Source: Leptospira sp.
GTDB lineage: Bacteria; Spirochaetota; Leptospiria; Leptospirales; Leptospiraceae
Assembly (NCBI GenBank): GCA_021413405.1
Contig: JAIOQL010000077.1
Coordinates: 1-6,949, forward strand
Direction of reading: 5' to 3'
Length of the DNA: 6,949 nucleotides
Shown piece after piece: positions 1 through 6,949 of the stretch (its first letter is position 1; each line of letters begins with the position of its first letter). A program made the position numbers and the translations under genes. The notes beneath the pieces are model-generated. The model was not told where the DNA came from. It saw only the letters and a list, made by a program, of their open reading frames with translations, and did not search any database.

Positions 1-1
1 A

Positions 2-241
2 ATAATCCTTCAATTGGGTGCTGCCATGAATTATACTAGCGTTCCGTCTTTTTCCGGATCTCTCAATGGTGACTCCATTCCATTTTATTATAAAAATGAT
101 GGAACGGTCAGCGCTCTGGGCCAGACAAATGATCCCGGAAGCAACGCGATAGTGCTTGCGGCTTTAGCATCTAAAAGCCCTAATTTTTATGTGGCGAGCC
201 TGGTTGTGTATTTTTCCGCAATATGTAGATTTTCTATTTGA
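2..241 (+). CDS. C-terminal fragment of an unrecognised protein, cut by the left edge
   Basis: The frame is open from the first base and ends in TGA at 239-241, so about 79 residues are visible. TTG at 14 and ATG at 26 are possible starts, but the frame continues upstream of both and there is no ribosome binding site, so this is most likely the end of a longer gene. The residues from about 26 to 205 look like ordinary coding sequence, rich in Ser, Asn, Gly and Tyr (for example SFSGSLNGD and NDGTVSALGQTNDPGSN), as in a secreted or surface protein; this is only an impression from composition. The last dozen residues, after VASLVVYF, look out of character and overlap the next frame. Removing one T from the run at 211-215 would join this frame to the one ending at 512. 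I do not recognise a family. Confidence 0.5.
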   Translation: MILQLGAAMNYTSVPSFSGSLNGDSIPFYYKNDGTVSALGQTNDPGSNAIVLAALASKSPNFYVASLVVYFSAICRFSI

Positions 242-512
242 CACCGGGAATTTTTTCTTCAGTGTAAAAGATTCAATGAGCCCGGACAAAATCATTACGA
301 TTTCCGTAAAGGAACTCCCCCACATGAAAATCATACTGTCTGCGTGGTATAATTTTCTGAAAGAAAGTTTTGACGAAAAAAAAATCTCTGGTGATGAGTT
401 CACCGATCTCCTGAAAACTCCGGTTATGTATGATCTTGATAAAGATCAAATTGAACTGATGATTTGCGGTAGTGAAGAAATTCTCGAAGAGTTCAGATCA
501 AAAGTGTTCTAA
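189..512 (+). CDS. Hypothetical protein, possibly the frameshifted end of the preceding gene
   Basis: This frame opens after a TAG at 165-167 and stops with TAA at 510-512. ATG at 189 gives 107 residues; an internal ATG at 276 would give 78. Neither start has a convincing Shine-Dalgarno sequence. The stretch from about 216 onward reads as protein (PQYVDFLFDTG, then VKDSMSPDKIITISVKEL), which argues that coding begins before 276. The C-terminal part is acidic and probably helical, with KESFDEKKISGDEF and SEEILEEFRSKVF, and looks like a small soluble alpha/beta domain. No signal peptide, membrane segment or catalytic motif is visible. It may be a separate gene overlapping its neighbour by 53 nt, or the downstream half of that gene after a frameshift in the T run at 211-215. 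It converges on the pump gene 25 nt away. I do not assign a function. Confidence 0.5.
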   Translation: MWRAWLCIFPQYVDFLFDTGNFFFSVKDSMSPDKIITISVKELPHMKIILSAWYNFLKESFDEKKISGDEFTDLLKTPVMYDLDKDQIELMICGSEEILEEFRSKVF

Positions 513-537
513 CGGACTTCCTTTTTGTGCCCAACCT

Positions 538-3500
538 TCAATCACTTTTCTTTCCGAATTTTTTTCGTTTTTTTGTAGACTTCTCGAGTAATTCCACCAT
601 TTGATCCGCTTCACGTATGACTGTTTCTCGTTTGATATCCTCAGCACGTCTTTTGTGAATTTTCATTTCAGCTACTACATGAAATTTCTTGAACAGGAAT
701 TCCATTATGATCGGTAACAGGAGTCTTGAAAGAACTGTAGCGATGAGCACACCGCCAATAACAACTGTCGCGAGAGGTCTCTGAACCTCGGCCCCCGCCG
801 CAGTGGAAATTGCCATCGGGATGAAACCAACGGCAGCAATCACAGAAGTTGTAATAACAGGTCTGTTCGAACTCAGGGCAGCGTCAAAAACTGCTGAACT
901 GAGATGCTTTCCCTCTTCCAATTCCTCTTTCAATGCGAATGCATAAACCACACCATTTAGAACAGCAATCCCGCTGACAGCTATGAAACCGACTCCCGCC
1001 GGGATACTGAAAGGAAGTCCGCGGATTACAAGACTGATAATTCCACCTGAAACTGCGAGGGGCACTACCAGAAAGACGCCTAACGCATAAAATACATTCC
1101 CGAAAGCGGCAATAAGCATTCCAAAAATAATTATGAGAGCAAAAGGAACCACCATTGCCAACCTGTTCTTGGCTCTCGTGAAGTTTTCAAACTGACCGCC
1201 CCAATCGACTTCGTACCCTTCCGGCAAGTTATCTGTAATTGATTTCGTTTTTGACTGGGCTTCTGAAATATATCCAACGAGATCTCTGCCACGGATATTC
1301 ACTTCGACAAAGAGTCTTCTTTTCAGAGCCTCCCTTGTGATTGAAGCCGGACCTTCCACTTTTTGAATATCTGCAACGAGGCTAAGAGGAACCGTGATCC
1401 CGGTCGAGGTCATAACCGGAATATTTTCGACGATGTCGAGATCTGACACATCCACATCGAGTCTGACAACAAGGTCAAATCTTCTAAGACCTTCGAAAAC
1501 CTTGCCAACTCCGGCACCGACCCGCATGGTTTCAACAGTATCCAGTATTTCTGCAGCAGTTACTCCGTACCGCGCCATTTTTTCTCGATTAGCTTTTATC
1601 TCAAGAATCGGAAGGCCAAGAACTCTTTGCACACGAAGATCTCCCGTTCCTTTTATCTGTTTGAGGACTTCCGCAAATTCCTCGCCAAGACTTTTCAGTT
1701 TTGCAAGATCATCGCCATAAATTTTTATTACGACATCAGCCTTAGAGCCAGAGATCAGAGAATTCACCCGGTTTTCAATTGGCTGGGACATACTGATGTA
1801 ACTGGAAGGAACATTCGCAAGAATTTTATCTTTCATTGCACTCATCAGATCTTCCCTGTTATCTGCGGTCTTCCAATCTTTCTTATCCTTTAACTTCACC
1901 ATAATGCTGCCCTCATCTGTTCCTATGGGTTCCGCGGCAGATTCCCCACGGCCAACTTTAGAAACTGCGCTTAACACTTCCGGAAAAGTGGAAAGGACTT
2001 TCTCAATTTCCATATTCAGATCGCGTGAATGGTTTATGGATGTTGAAGGAAGGCGCCTAACGTCCACATCAAACTCTCCTTCGTCAATCCTGGGTAGAAA
2101 TTCTGCTCCGAGGCTATACCCGATAATTAGAGAAAAAACAAAAAGTGCGATAGATCCAAGAACAACATGCTTCTTTCTTTCCATTCCCCAGTTCAAAAAT
2201 TTCTTATACTTCTCTTCAATTGTATCCCAATAATGGCTGTGGTGAAATGCCGGTTCTTTGAAAAGAAGTGAAACCGCCGCCGGGAAGGTAGTCAGAGAAA
2301 AAAGCAATGCACTCGCAAGAGCAAGGGATACGGTAACCGCCATTGGACGGAACATCCTTCCCTCAACCCCCTCAAGAACCATAAGTGGCAGATACACAAG
2401 CATAATGATAGCTACAGAAAAAGTTGCTGCCCTGGCAACTCGCGTACAACTGGTTATAATAATGCTTTGTGTCAGTTCCGTCCGATCTCCCTCGGGGGTG
2501 GTATCAAACAAAGCCTTCTTTGCATAGAATGCCGCAAGAATTGATTCAAGAAGTACGATTGGCCCGTCCACGAGCAGCCCAAAATCAATAGCTCCAAGAC
2601 TCATTAGATTTCCTATCACACCGAGCTGACGCATAAAAATAACCGCGACAAGCATCGAAACAGGAATAGCGATAGCGACTAACGCACCACCTTTGACAGT
2701 ACCGAGAGCGATGACGAGAACTATGAAAACAAGAAGGGCGCCCTCTGTAAGATTCGTAAAAACAGTCTGAAGTGCGCGATTGATGAACTCAGAACGGTCA
2801 TAGAAAGGTTCAATTTTCATTCCTTCCGGAAGATTCTTTTTGAGTTCTTCTATCCTCTTTTTTACAATCTTCACAATTTCGCGGGAATTTTCTCCGATGA
2901 GCATCATTACCGTTGCAGCTACAACCTCACCTTTATCTTTTTTTGTCGCCAATCCAAACCGGATAGCAGGACCTATCTGGACTTGTGCAACCTGACCAAG
3001 AAGAAGCGGGATGCCATCTTTTCCTGTTCGTATAGCAGTTCGGGAAAGTTCTTCCGTACTCTTGAACTGTCCTTCTCCCCGGATCACCAGTTGTTCATTT
3101 CCCTTCATGATGTAGCCACCGCCCACATTTGCATTGGCGTTTTTGAGACGGCTGAGAATTATTGAAAGGTTGAGATTGTGGGCAGCAAGCCTTCTTGGAT
3201 CAATCAATATCTGGTATTGTTTCACCTCGCCGCCTATCGTATTTATATCAATGACACCGGGCAACGCTTTGAGTTTCTTTCCAAGTTCCCAGTCCATATA
3301 AGTACGGAGTTCCATCGGTGTATGCCTGTCAGAAGTCAGTACAAATTCGTAAATATCTCCGAGACCCGTTGCAACCGGTGAAAGTTCCGGCTTTCCATAT
3401 CCCGGTGGGATATCGGCTTCCGCATTTTTTAAACGTTCATTCACAAGTTGCCTTGCAAACCAGATATTTACAGAGTCTTTGAATATCACTGTCACGCTAC

Positions 3501-3771
3501 TGACTCCAGTCCTGGATATAGAACGGATTTCCGTCACATCCGGTATCCCTGTTAATGCAATTTCGATCGGGTATGTTATGAACTGTTCAACTTCAGTCGG
3601 TGAAAGTCCCGGTGAAGAAGTCACTGCTGAAACCTGGACGTTAGTAACATCGGGTACCGCATCAACAGAAAGATAGGCGGCATTGTAAAGACCGATCAGA
3701 GTGAGAACTCCAGTCGCAATTAGAACTGCTATTCTTTTTTGAATGGAGAATTCTATTAGTTTTTCGATCAT
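538..3771 (-). CDS. czcA: CzcA-type heavy-metal efflux RND pump (inner-membrane proton antiporter)
   Basis: This 1077-residue protein has the length and layout of the heavy-metal RND family: TM1 at about 12-32, a first periplasmic domain at 33-340, TM2-TM6 at 342-503, a cytoplasmic linker, TM7 at 534-553, a second periplasmic domain at 555-868, and TM8-TM12 at 870-1025. TM4 carries the proton-relay motif of the CzcA class, GAIDFGLLVDG, with D396, D402 and E409. FLPRIDEGEF follows TM7, and PLATVVIGG and GFIPMAIST are conserved C-terminal blocks. Positions matching the three CusA copper-binding methionines lack Met (for example S671 in NRVNSLISG, where CzcA-like proteins typically read NELISG), so Zn, Co, Cd or Ni is favoured over Cu or Ag. 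The exact metal cannot be read from sequence. Oddities are P404 and S410 beside the TM4 motif, a His cluster at 510-513, and a charged C-terminal tail of about 50 residues. Its ATG overlaps the adaptor stop codon. Confidence 0.95.
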   Translation of the reverse strand: MIEKLIEFSIQKRIAVLIATGVLTLIGLYNAAYLSVDAVPDVTNVQVSAVTSSPGLSPTEVEQFITYPIEIALTGIPDVTEIRSISRTGVSSVTVIFKDSVNIWFARQLVNERLKNAEADIPPGYGKPELSPVATGLGDIYEFVLTSDRHTPMELRTYMDWELGKKLKALPGVIDINTIGGEVKQYQILIDPRRLAAHNLNLSIILSRLKNANANVGGGYIMKGNEQLVIRGEGQFKSTEELSRTAIRTGKDGIPLLLGQVAQVQIGPAIRFGLATKKDKGEVVAATVMMLIGENSREIVKIVKKRIEELKKNLPEGMKIEPFYDRSEFINRALQTVFTNLTEGALLVFIVLVIALGTVKGGALVAIAIPVSMLVAVIFMRQLGVIGNLMSLGAIDFGLLVDGPIVLLESILAAFYAKKALFDTTPEGDRTELTQSIIITSCTRVARAATFSVAIIMLVYLPLMVLEGVEGRMFRPMAVTVSLALASALLFSLTTFPAAVSLLFKEPAFHHSHYWDTIEEKYKKFLNWGMERKKHVVLGSIALFVFSLIIGYSLGAEFLPRIDEGEFDVDVRRLPSTSINHSRDLNMEIEKVLSTFPEVLSAVSKVGRGESAAEPIGTDEGSIMVKLKDKKDWKTADNREDLMSAMKDKILANVPSSYISMSQPIENRVNSLISGSKADVVIKIYGDDLAKLKSLGEEFAEVLKQIKGTGDLRVQRVLGLPILEIKANREKMARYGVTAAEILDTVETMRVGAGVGKVFEGLRRFDLVVRLDVDVSDLDIVENIPVMTSTGITVPLSLVADIQKVEGPASITREALKRRLFVEVNIRGRDLVGYISEAQSKTKSITDNLPEGYEVDWGGQFENFTRAKNRLAMVVPFALIIIFGMLIAAFGNVFYALGVFLVVPLAVSGGIISLVIRGLPFSIPAGVGFIAVSGIAVLNGVVYAFALKEELEEGKHLSSAVFDAALSSNRPVITTSVIAAVGFIPMAISTAAGAEVQRPLATVVIGGVLIATVLSRLLLPIIMEFLFKKFHVVAEMKIHKRRAEDIKRETVIREADQMVELLEKSTKKRKKFGKKSD

Positions 3772-3773
3772 TA
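3769..3773 (-). other. TAATG stop/start overlap between adaptor and pump genes
   Basis: On the minus strand the adaptor stop TAA and the pump start ATG share one base. No Shine-Dalgarno sequence is visible in the bases before it (CGAATATCTGAAATAATG), so pump translation probably depends on ribosomes terminating on the adaptor. That would tie pump and adaptor output together. Confidence 0.75.
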
Positions 3774-4949
3774 TTTCAGATATTCGCTTTTCAGCAGAAA
3801 GGAACCTTCGCTAACAATATTTGATTCAGAAGTCACTCCCGATTTGATTTCTATGTCATCCTCAATCGATTGACCGGTCGCAACTTCCCTTGCCTCAAAT
3901 GTACCATCCTGATTCGCGATGAATACAACCGGCTTTCCTTCAATCCGATGAACTGCATTTCCAGGCAAAACCATTATCCTATGCGACTTACTTTCAGAGA
4001 TGAGTCCTTGTACCTTAGCAGTGATCGTTTGACCTGGTTTCAGTTTGTGCCGGGTATTATTCACTTCGAGACGGATTGGTGCTGTCTTTTTAACCGGATC
4101 AATGATTTCACCAACATGAGCAACCCGCGCTTTCAATGTCTCCGACTTAACGCCTAGTGTATCAACAGTTGCTTCGGCTCCGATTTCTATCGAACGGAGA
4201 TCCTTTTCATAAACATCCAGCATTATCCAGAGACGGTGTAAATTCGCGATTGTAAAAAGATTCTCTTTTGTGGAAACAGCCTGACCCAGAACGGCTTTTC
4301 TTTCCGTGACAGTACCTCTGATCGGACTTCTCAAAATAAGATTCTGTGAATTATATTTCCCAACTTCAAGGTCTTTGATTTCAAGCTTTGATAGACCAAA
4401 ATTCTCTAATGCTATACGCGAAGTGTCCACTTCCGTTTTTACGGTCTTGAAATCCATCATAGCTATTTCAAATTCTTTTGCAGACGTTATGCGCTTTTCA
4501 TAAAGTTCCTGCGCACGGTCCGCTTGAAGCTTGACCGCTTCCAGCCTCGCTTTTGATTTCAGGTAACTTGCCTCAACACTTCCGAGTTCAAGTGAAGAAA
4601 TACTGGCAAGAGGACTCCCCTTTCCCACCGAATCCCCCTCTTTTACCATTACATCATTTATTCTCCCTGATGCCCTTGATCCGACCTTTGCCATATTTTC
4701 AAGATCATAGGAAACAGTCCCCGGAAGTGTAATTTCCTCATAGACACCCCGCTCTATGAGTCGTACAAATGTAAGTGGATGTTTTTTTAATACTTCTGCG
4801 GGGAGACTCATTTTCTTTGCAGAATGCTGTTCTAGTGCGGTCTCATTTCCTTTTTTAGGTTTTTCGCGCCTATAGAAATAAATCCCGAGAGAAGGGATTA
4901 TCAGAATTATAGCGAGAAGCTTCCAGTTCAGTTTTTTTATTTTATTCAT
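3771..4949 (-). CDS. czcB: CzcB-type periplasmic adaptor (membrane fusion protein) of the efflux pump
   Basis: This 392-residue protein links the inner-membrane pump to the outer-membrane channel. It has a basic N-terminus followed by one hydrophobic segment at about 9-26, acting as an uncleaved anchor; there is no lipobox cysteine. Next come the first lipoyl half (about 86-118, with GRINDVMVKEGDSVGKG), an alpha-helical hairpin (about 120-190), the second lipoyl half (about 203-236, with LRSPIRGTVTERKAVLGQ), a beta-barrel domain (about 237-315, with LWIMLDVYEKDL and LKPGQTITAKV), and a membrane-proximal domain (about 325-390, with VLPGNAV). These are typical of CzcB/CusB adaptors. No His-rich or Met-rich N-terminal metal-binding extension is present. 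It starts 3 nt after the channel gene stop with no visible Shine-Dalgarno sequence, so translation is probably coupled. Metal specificity is inferred from the pump next to it. Confidence 0.93.
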   Translation of the reverse strand: MNKIKKLNWKLLAIILIIPSLGIYFYRREKPKKGNETALEQHSAKKMSLPAEVLKKHPLTFVRLIERGVYEEITLPGTVSYDLENMAKVGSRASGRINDVMVKEGDSVGKGSPLASISSLELGSVEASYLKSKARLEAVKLQADRAQELYEKRITSAKEFEIAMMDFKTVKTEVDTSRIALENFGLSKLEIKDLEVGKYNSQNLILRSPIRGTVTERKAVLGQAVSTKENLFTIANLHRLWIMLDVYEKDLRSIEIGAEATVDTLGVKSETLKARVAHVGEIIDPVKKTAPIRLEVNNTRHKLKPGQTITAKVQGLISESKSHRIMVLPGNAVHRIEGKPVVFIANQDGTFEAREVATGQSIEDDIEIKSGVTSESNIVSEGSFLLKSEYLK

Positions 4950-4952
4950 GCG

Positions 4953-6299
4953 TTACTTTATGGTAGAATCTTCTGCAATATTTGTGCCGAGTCTGCCAAC
5001 CGATGCCCGGTAAGACTCGATGGCATTGTAGTACAGATATATTAATTCATAATATCCTTTTAGAAGGTTGAAATAGTTTCTGTCGGCTTCCAGGAATGTA
5101 ACCAGATTCGATGCTCCACGGATAAAGGCAAGGGTCGATTTTTCCTTGACACTTTTATTTTTATCAAGAAGTTTTGTTGCCCGGTAACTGAGAAGCAATT
5201 CTTCCCGGGATTTCAATTCTCTCTTTGCAGCATTCACCTCTGCTAAAATTTCTCTCCTTTTCGCTTCAACCTCAAGAACACTTTTTTTATGAAGTTCTTC
5301 TGCTTTCAGGATTTCTCCCTGTCCCCTGTCAAAGATCCTGAGAGGGATGGTTGCAAAAATTCCGAAATAGCTTTCATTTCCTTTTTTCCGGACCTCGCCT
5401 CCCAGATTGAGGTAAGACTTGTTTTCCCTTCTCTTAAGCTCAATATTGAGCTGACTTTGCATCATCCTGGATTTCAAAGCAGCAAGATCTGCCCTGTCCT
5501 CAATGTCAAACTCTTCAAGGTCAATTTTCAATTCTGCTGTAGAAAAAAAATCAAGCCTCCCTTTCAGATCCAGAATTTTACTCTGGGGCGGCACTCCGAT
5601 CAGAACGCGAATATTTTTCGCTATCTGTGCACGGAGAATCTCAGCGTCGCGATAGTCTTTTTCAATCCTCACCCTCTCGAGCTCCAGCCTGTCCAGTTCC
5701 AGAGGAGAGATATCTCCCTTTTCTGCGCGGAACCGGTTTAGCTCCAGAAGATCTTTATAATTTTCATAAAACTCCTTCTGGAAATCCAGGAGTTCCTTTA
5801 TATAAAGATAGGACCAGTAATTTTGCCTGAGACGGAGACGGAATAGCCGGTCAAAATCAGAGAAGTTTGCTATCTGTACCTGAAATGCATGCTTACTCAC
5901 GCGTACCCGCTGGGAAACAATTCCATTGATATCGATATCCTGGGTAAAACCGGGAGCAATTTCCGGTGCGCCTCCACTGGAAACCTGACTTCCAAAAATA
6001 TTTGTTGTTGGAGATCCACCGGCAGGAACAAACTGTTCCTGGAAAACGAGCATCGGATTCCTGTAGAGACTTGCAGTAATGAGGTCACCTCTTGCCGCGT
6101 TAACATTTTGTTTTTCTGCAAGATAGAGCGGATTGTTCCGGGTAGCATACTCTTCTATCTGCGAAAGATCCCACTTTGCGATAGCGTCTTCTATGGCCGA
6201 TTCGTTCCGGCTTTCCGCAGATTCTTTCTCTTCGGCGCCTAACGTATTAAAAACCTCAAGAAAGAAAAATAAAAATAATGCAGTTGACACAGAAACCAT
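4953..6299 (-). CDS. czcC: TolC/CzcC-family outer-membrane efflux channel protein
   Basis: This 448-residue protein has the usual length of outer-membrane factors. The first 21 residues (hydrophobic FLFFFLEVF, then NTLGA) look like a signal peptide cleaved near A22. The mature part shows the duplicated OEP pattern. Repeat one has NNPLYLAEKQNVNAARGDL and RNPMLVFQEQF at about 55-90, a Gly/Ser-rich stretch at about 92-116, and long coiled-coil helices at about 150-230. Repeat two has DRADLAALKSRM at about 268-279, the IPLRIFDRGQGEI block at about 318-330, and further helices at about 330-430. The FDRGQG block is typical of CzcC-like channels. The protein should trimerise to form the outer-membrane duct for the adaptor and pump encoded just downstream. 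The start is supported by TAGGATAGGAAG directly upstream. The symbol reflects the C-B-A gene order; the family itself does not fix the substrate. Confidence 0.92.
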   Translation of the reverse strand: MVSVSTALFLFFFLEVFNTLGAEEKESAESRNESAIEDAIAKWDLSQIEEYATRNNPLYLAEKQNVNAARGDLITASLYRNPMLVFQEQFVPAGGSPTTNIFGSQVSSGGAPEIAPGFTQDIDINGIVSQRVRVSKHAFQVQIANFSDFDRLFRLRLRQNYWSYLYIKELLDFQKEFYENYKDLLELNRFRAEKGDISPLELDRLELERVRIEKDYRDAEILRAQIAKNIRVLIGVPPQSKILDLKGRLDFFSTAELKIDLEEFDIEDRADLAALKSRMMQSQLNIELKRRENKSYLNLGGEVRKKGNESYFGIFATIPLRIFDRGQGEILKAEELHKKSVLEVEAKRREILAEVNAAKRELKSREELLLSYRATKLLDKNKSVKEKSTLAFIRGASNLVTFLEADRNYFNLLKGYYELIYLYYNAIESYRASVGRLGTNIAEDSTIK

Positions 6300-6301
6300 A
6301 T

Positions 6302-6312
6302 CTTCCTATCCT
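6302..6312 (-). promoter_or_regulatory. Ribosome binding site for the outer-membrane channel gene
   Basis: Read on the minus strand this is AGGATAGGAAG followed by AT and the ATG at 6299. There are two AGGA cores, 9 nt and 4 nt from the start codon; the distal one has the better spacing. The site overlaps the final codon and TAG stop (6306-6308) of ppa, so ribosomes finishing ppa arrive on it. It is the strongest Shine-Dalgarno sequence in the window and fixes the start at 6299. Confidence 0.65.
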
Positions 6313-6929
6313 ACGAATTTTTTTCGGTAGTCTGCGAGAGAAAGTTCTATGACCTTCCTTGCTTCCTCTCCTCCATAAACTTCCGCTATCTCTACGACCG
6401 AAGAATCGTCATCAGGGTTCATTTTATATGTCAGGAAATAATGCTTTAATTTATTCACGAGCTCCACCGGACAATCGGAAATATCCTTCATCCGTCCGAA
6501 AATTACGTCCTCCTTGAGCACAGCGATAATCTTGTCATCAGCTTCCTTGTTATCGATCATACGAAGTCCGCCGATCGGTATAACGCTCAGGATAATATTT
6601 CCGTGGTTGATCGGATATGACGACAGGACACAAATATCCAGGGGATCTCCATCTCCGATGATTCCTGATTTACCGGAACGCTGCATACAATGAGCTGCGA
6701 TTTCATCGCCGCAATAGGTTGCCGGAATGAATCCATAAAGAGTCGGGGAACGGTTGGAATATTTTTGTGGTCTGTCAAGCCGGATGTACCCAGAACTTTT
6801 ATCAATTTCATATTTTACAGTGTCAGTGGGCGTGAGTTCGATGAATGCGTCTACTATGGAAGGCGCATTTTTACCCGGTGAAAGTCCATGCCAAGGATGT
6901 GGAACAAATTCTACTCTTTTTGAGCTCAT
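6306..6929 (-). CDS. ppa: Family I inorganic pyrophosphatase
   Basis: This enzyme hydrolyses pyrophosphate to two phosphates in the cytoplasm, pulling nucleic acid, protein and lipid synthesis forward. The signature DGDPLDIC is at 93-100, with metal-binding D93, D95 and D98. Other active-site positions match the E. coli family member by alignment from memory: E31, K39, E41, R53, Y65, D126, D131, K133, and Y168-K169. At 207 residues it is longer than the E. coli enzyme (about 175). The N-terminal HPWHG, RPQKYSN, the insert at about 72-91 and EADDKIIAVL closely resemble chlamydial pyrophosphatase as I remember it. The gene is complete: ATG at 6929 is followed by SSKRVEF, and an AGGA lies 11 nt upstream. 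It is the first gene seen of the apparent operon, ending 6 nt before the outer-membrane channel. No key catalytic residue appears to be missing. Confidence 0.96.
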   Translation of the reverse strand: MSSKRVEFVPHPWHGLSPGKNAPSIVDAFIELTPTDTVKYEIDKSSGYIRLDRPQKYSNRSPTLYGFIPATYCGDEIAAHCMQRSGKSGIIGDGDPLDICVLSSYPINHGNIILSVIPIGGLRMIDNKEADDKIIAVLKEDVIFGRMKDISDCPVELVNKLKHYFLTYKMNPDDDSSVVEIAEVYGGEEARKVIELSLADYRKKFVG

Positions 6930-6940
6930 TGCAACAATTT

Positions 6941-6944
6941 TCCT
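6941..6944 (-). promoter_or_regulatory. Probable ribosome binding site for ppa
   Basis: AGGA on the minus strand lies 11 nt upstream of the ATG at 6929, slightly longer than ideal spacing. It is the only purine-rich candidate in the 20 bases before the edge. No promoter can be seen, because the window ends at 6949. Confidence 0.45.
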
Positions 6945-6949
6945 GAGAT

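Noticed and set aside
164..403. Minus-strand open frame of 79 codons near the left edge
   Set aside because: It overlaps plus-strand frames with better coding character, has no ribosome binding site, and its translation resembles no family I know.
486..530. Possible terminator (AAGT...ACTT followed by TTTTT) at the convergent junction
   Set aside because: The stem is only four A/T-rich pairs with a mismatch next to it, too weak to call.
1394..2527. Several plus-strand open frames opposite the pump gene
   Set aside because: The pump reading frame is continuous and conserved throughout; the Ser/Arg/Thr-rich antisense translations are shadows.
538..3771. Assignment of the pump as a CusA copper/silver exporter
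   Set aside because: The three periplasmic methionine positions of CusA are not Met here, and the TM4 motif is of the DFGxxVDG CzcA type.
3771..4949. Adaptor as a lipoprotein
   Set aside because: There is no cysteine after the N-terminal hydrophobic segment (LGIYFYRRE), so it is more likely a membrane-anchored adaptor.
5289..5741. Plus-strand open frame of 150 codons
   Set aside because: It lies antisense inside the outer-membrane channel gene, whose family motifs are clear over the same bases, and its translation has no family character.
5889..6242. Plus-strand open frame of 117 codons
   Set aside because: Antisense to the N-terminal half of the channel gene; its Cys-rich, low-order translation is typical of a shadow frame.

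Overview
The window reads as a spirochaete chromosome segment, probably Leptospira. This is an inference from moderate G+C, weak Shine-Dalgarno sequences, and a family I inorganic pyrophosphatase of the longer type that I recall from Chlamydia and spirochaetes (an HPWHG N-terminus and a roughly 16-residue insert before the DGDPLDI signature). No 16S rRNA or other strict taxonomic marker is present, so the genus is not proven.

Layout. Positions 1-512 carry plus-strand coding sequence that I do not recognise: the end of a gene entering from the left edge (stop at 239-241) and an overlapping frame that stops at 510-512. The two may be one gene split by a one-base change in a run of five T at 211-215. 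Positions 513-537 are a short convergent gap with no clear terminator. From 538 to 6929 the minus strand is filled by four tightly packed genes, read right to left: inorganic pyrophosphatase (ppa), then a TolC/CzcC-type outer-membrane channel, a CzcB-type periplasmic adaptor, and a CzcA-type RND pump. Their junctions are 6 nt, 3 nt and a 1-nt TAATG overlap, so they look like one transcript. The operon promoter lies beyond the right edge. No gene-free stretch exceeds 300 bases.

How the genes work together. The three efflux proteins should form a tripartite pump spanning inner membrane, periplasm and outer membrane. The pump subunit has the Asp/Asp/Glu motif of CzcA-class heavy-metal exporters in TM4 (D396, D402, E409) and lacks the three periplasmic methionines of CusA, so a Zn/Co/Cd/Ni-type substrate is more likely than Cu/Ag. 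The soluble pyrophosphatase, a Mg-dependent housekeeping enzyme, sits first in the same apparent operon. That pairing is the most unusual thing here. No metal-sensing regulator is visible. I see no RNA genes, CRISPR arrays, insertion sequences or phage features.
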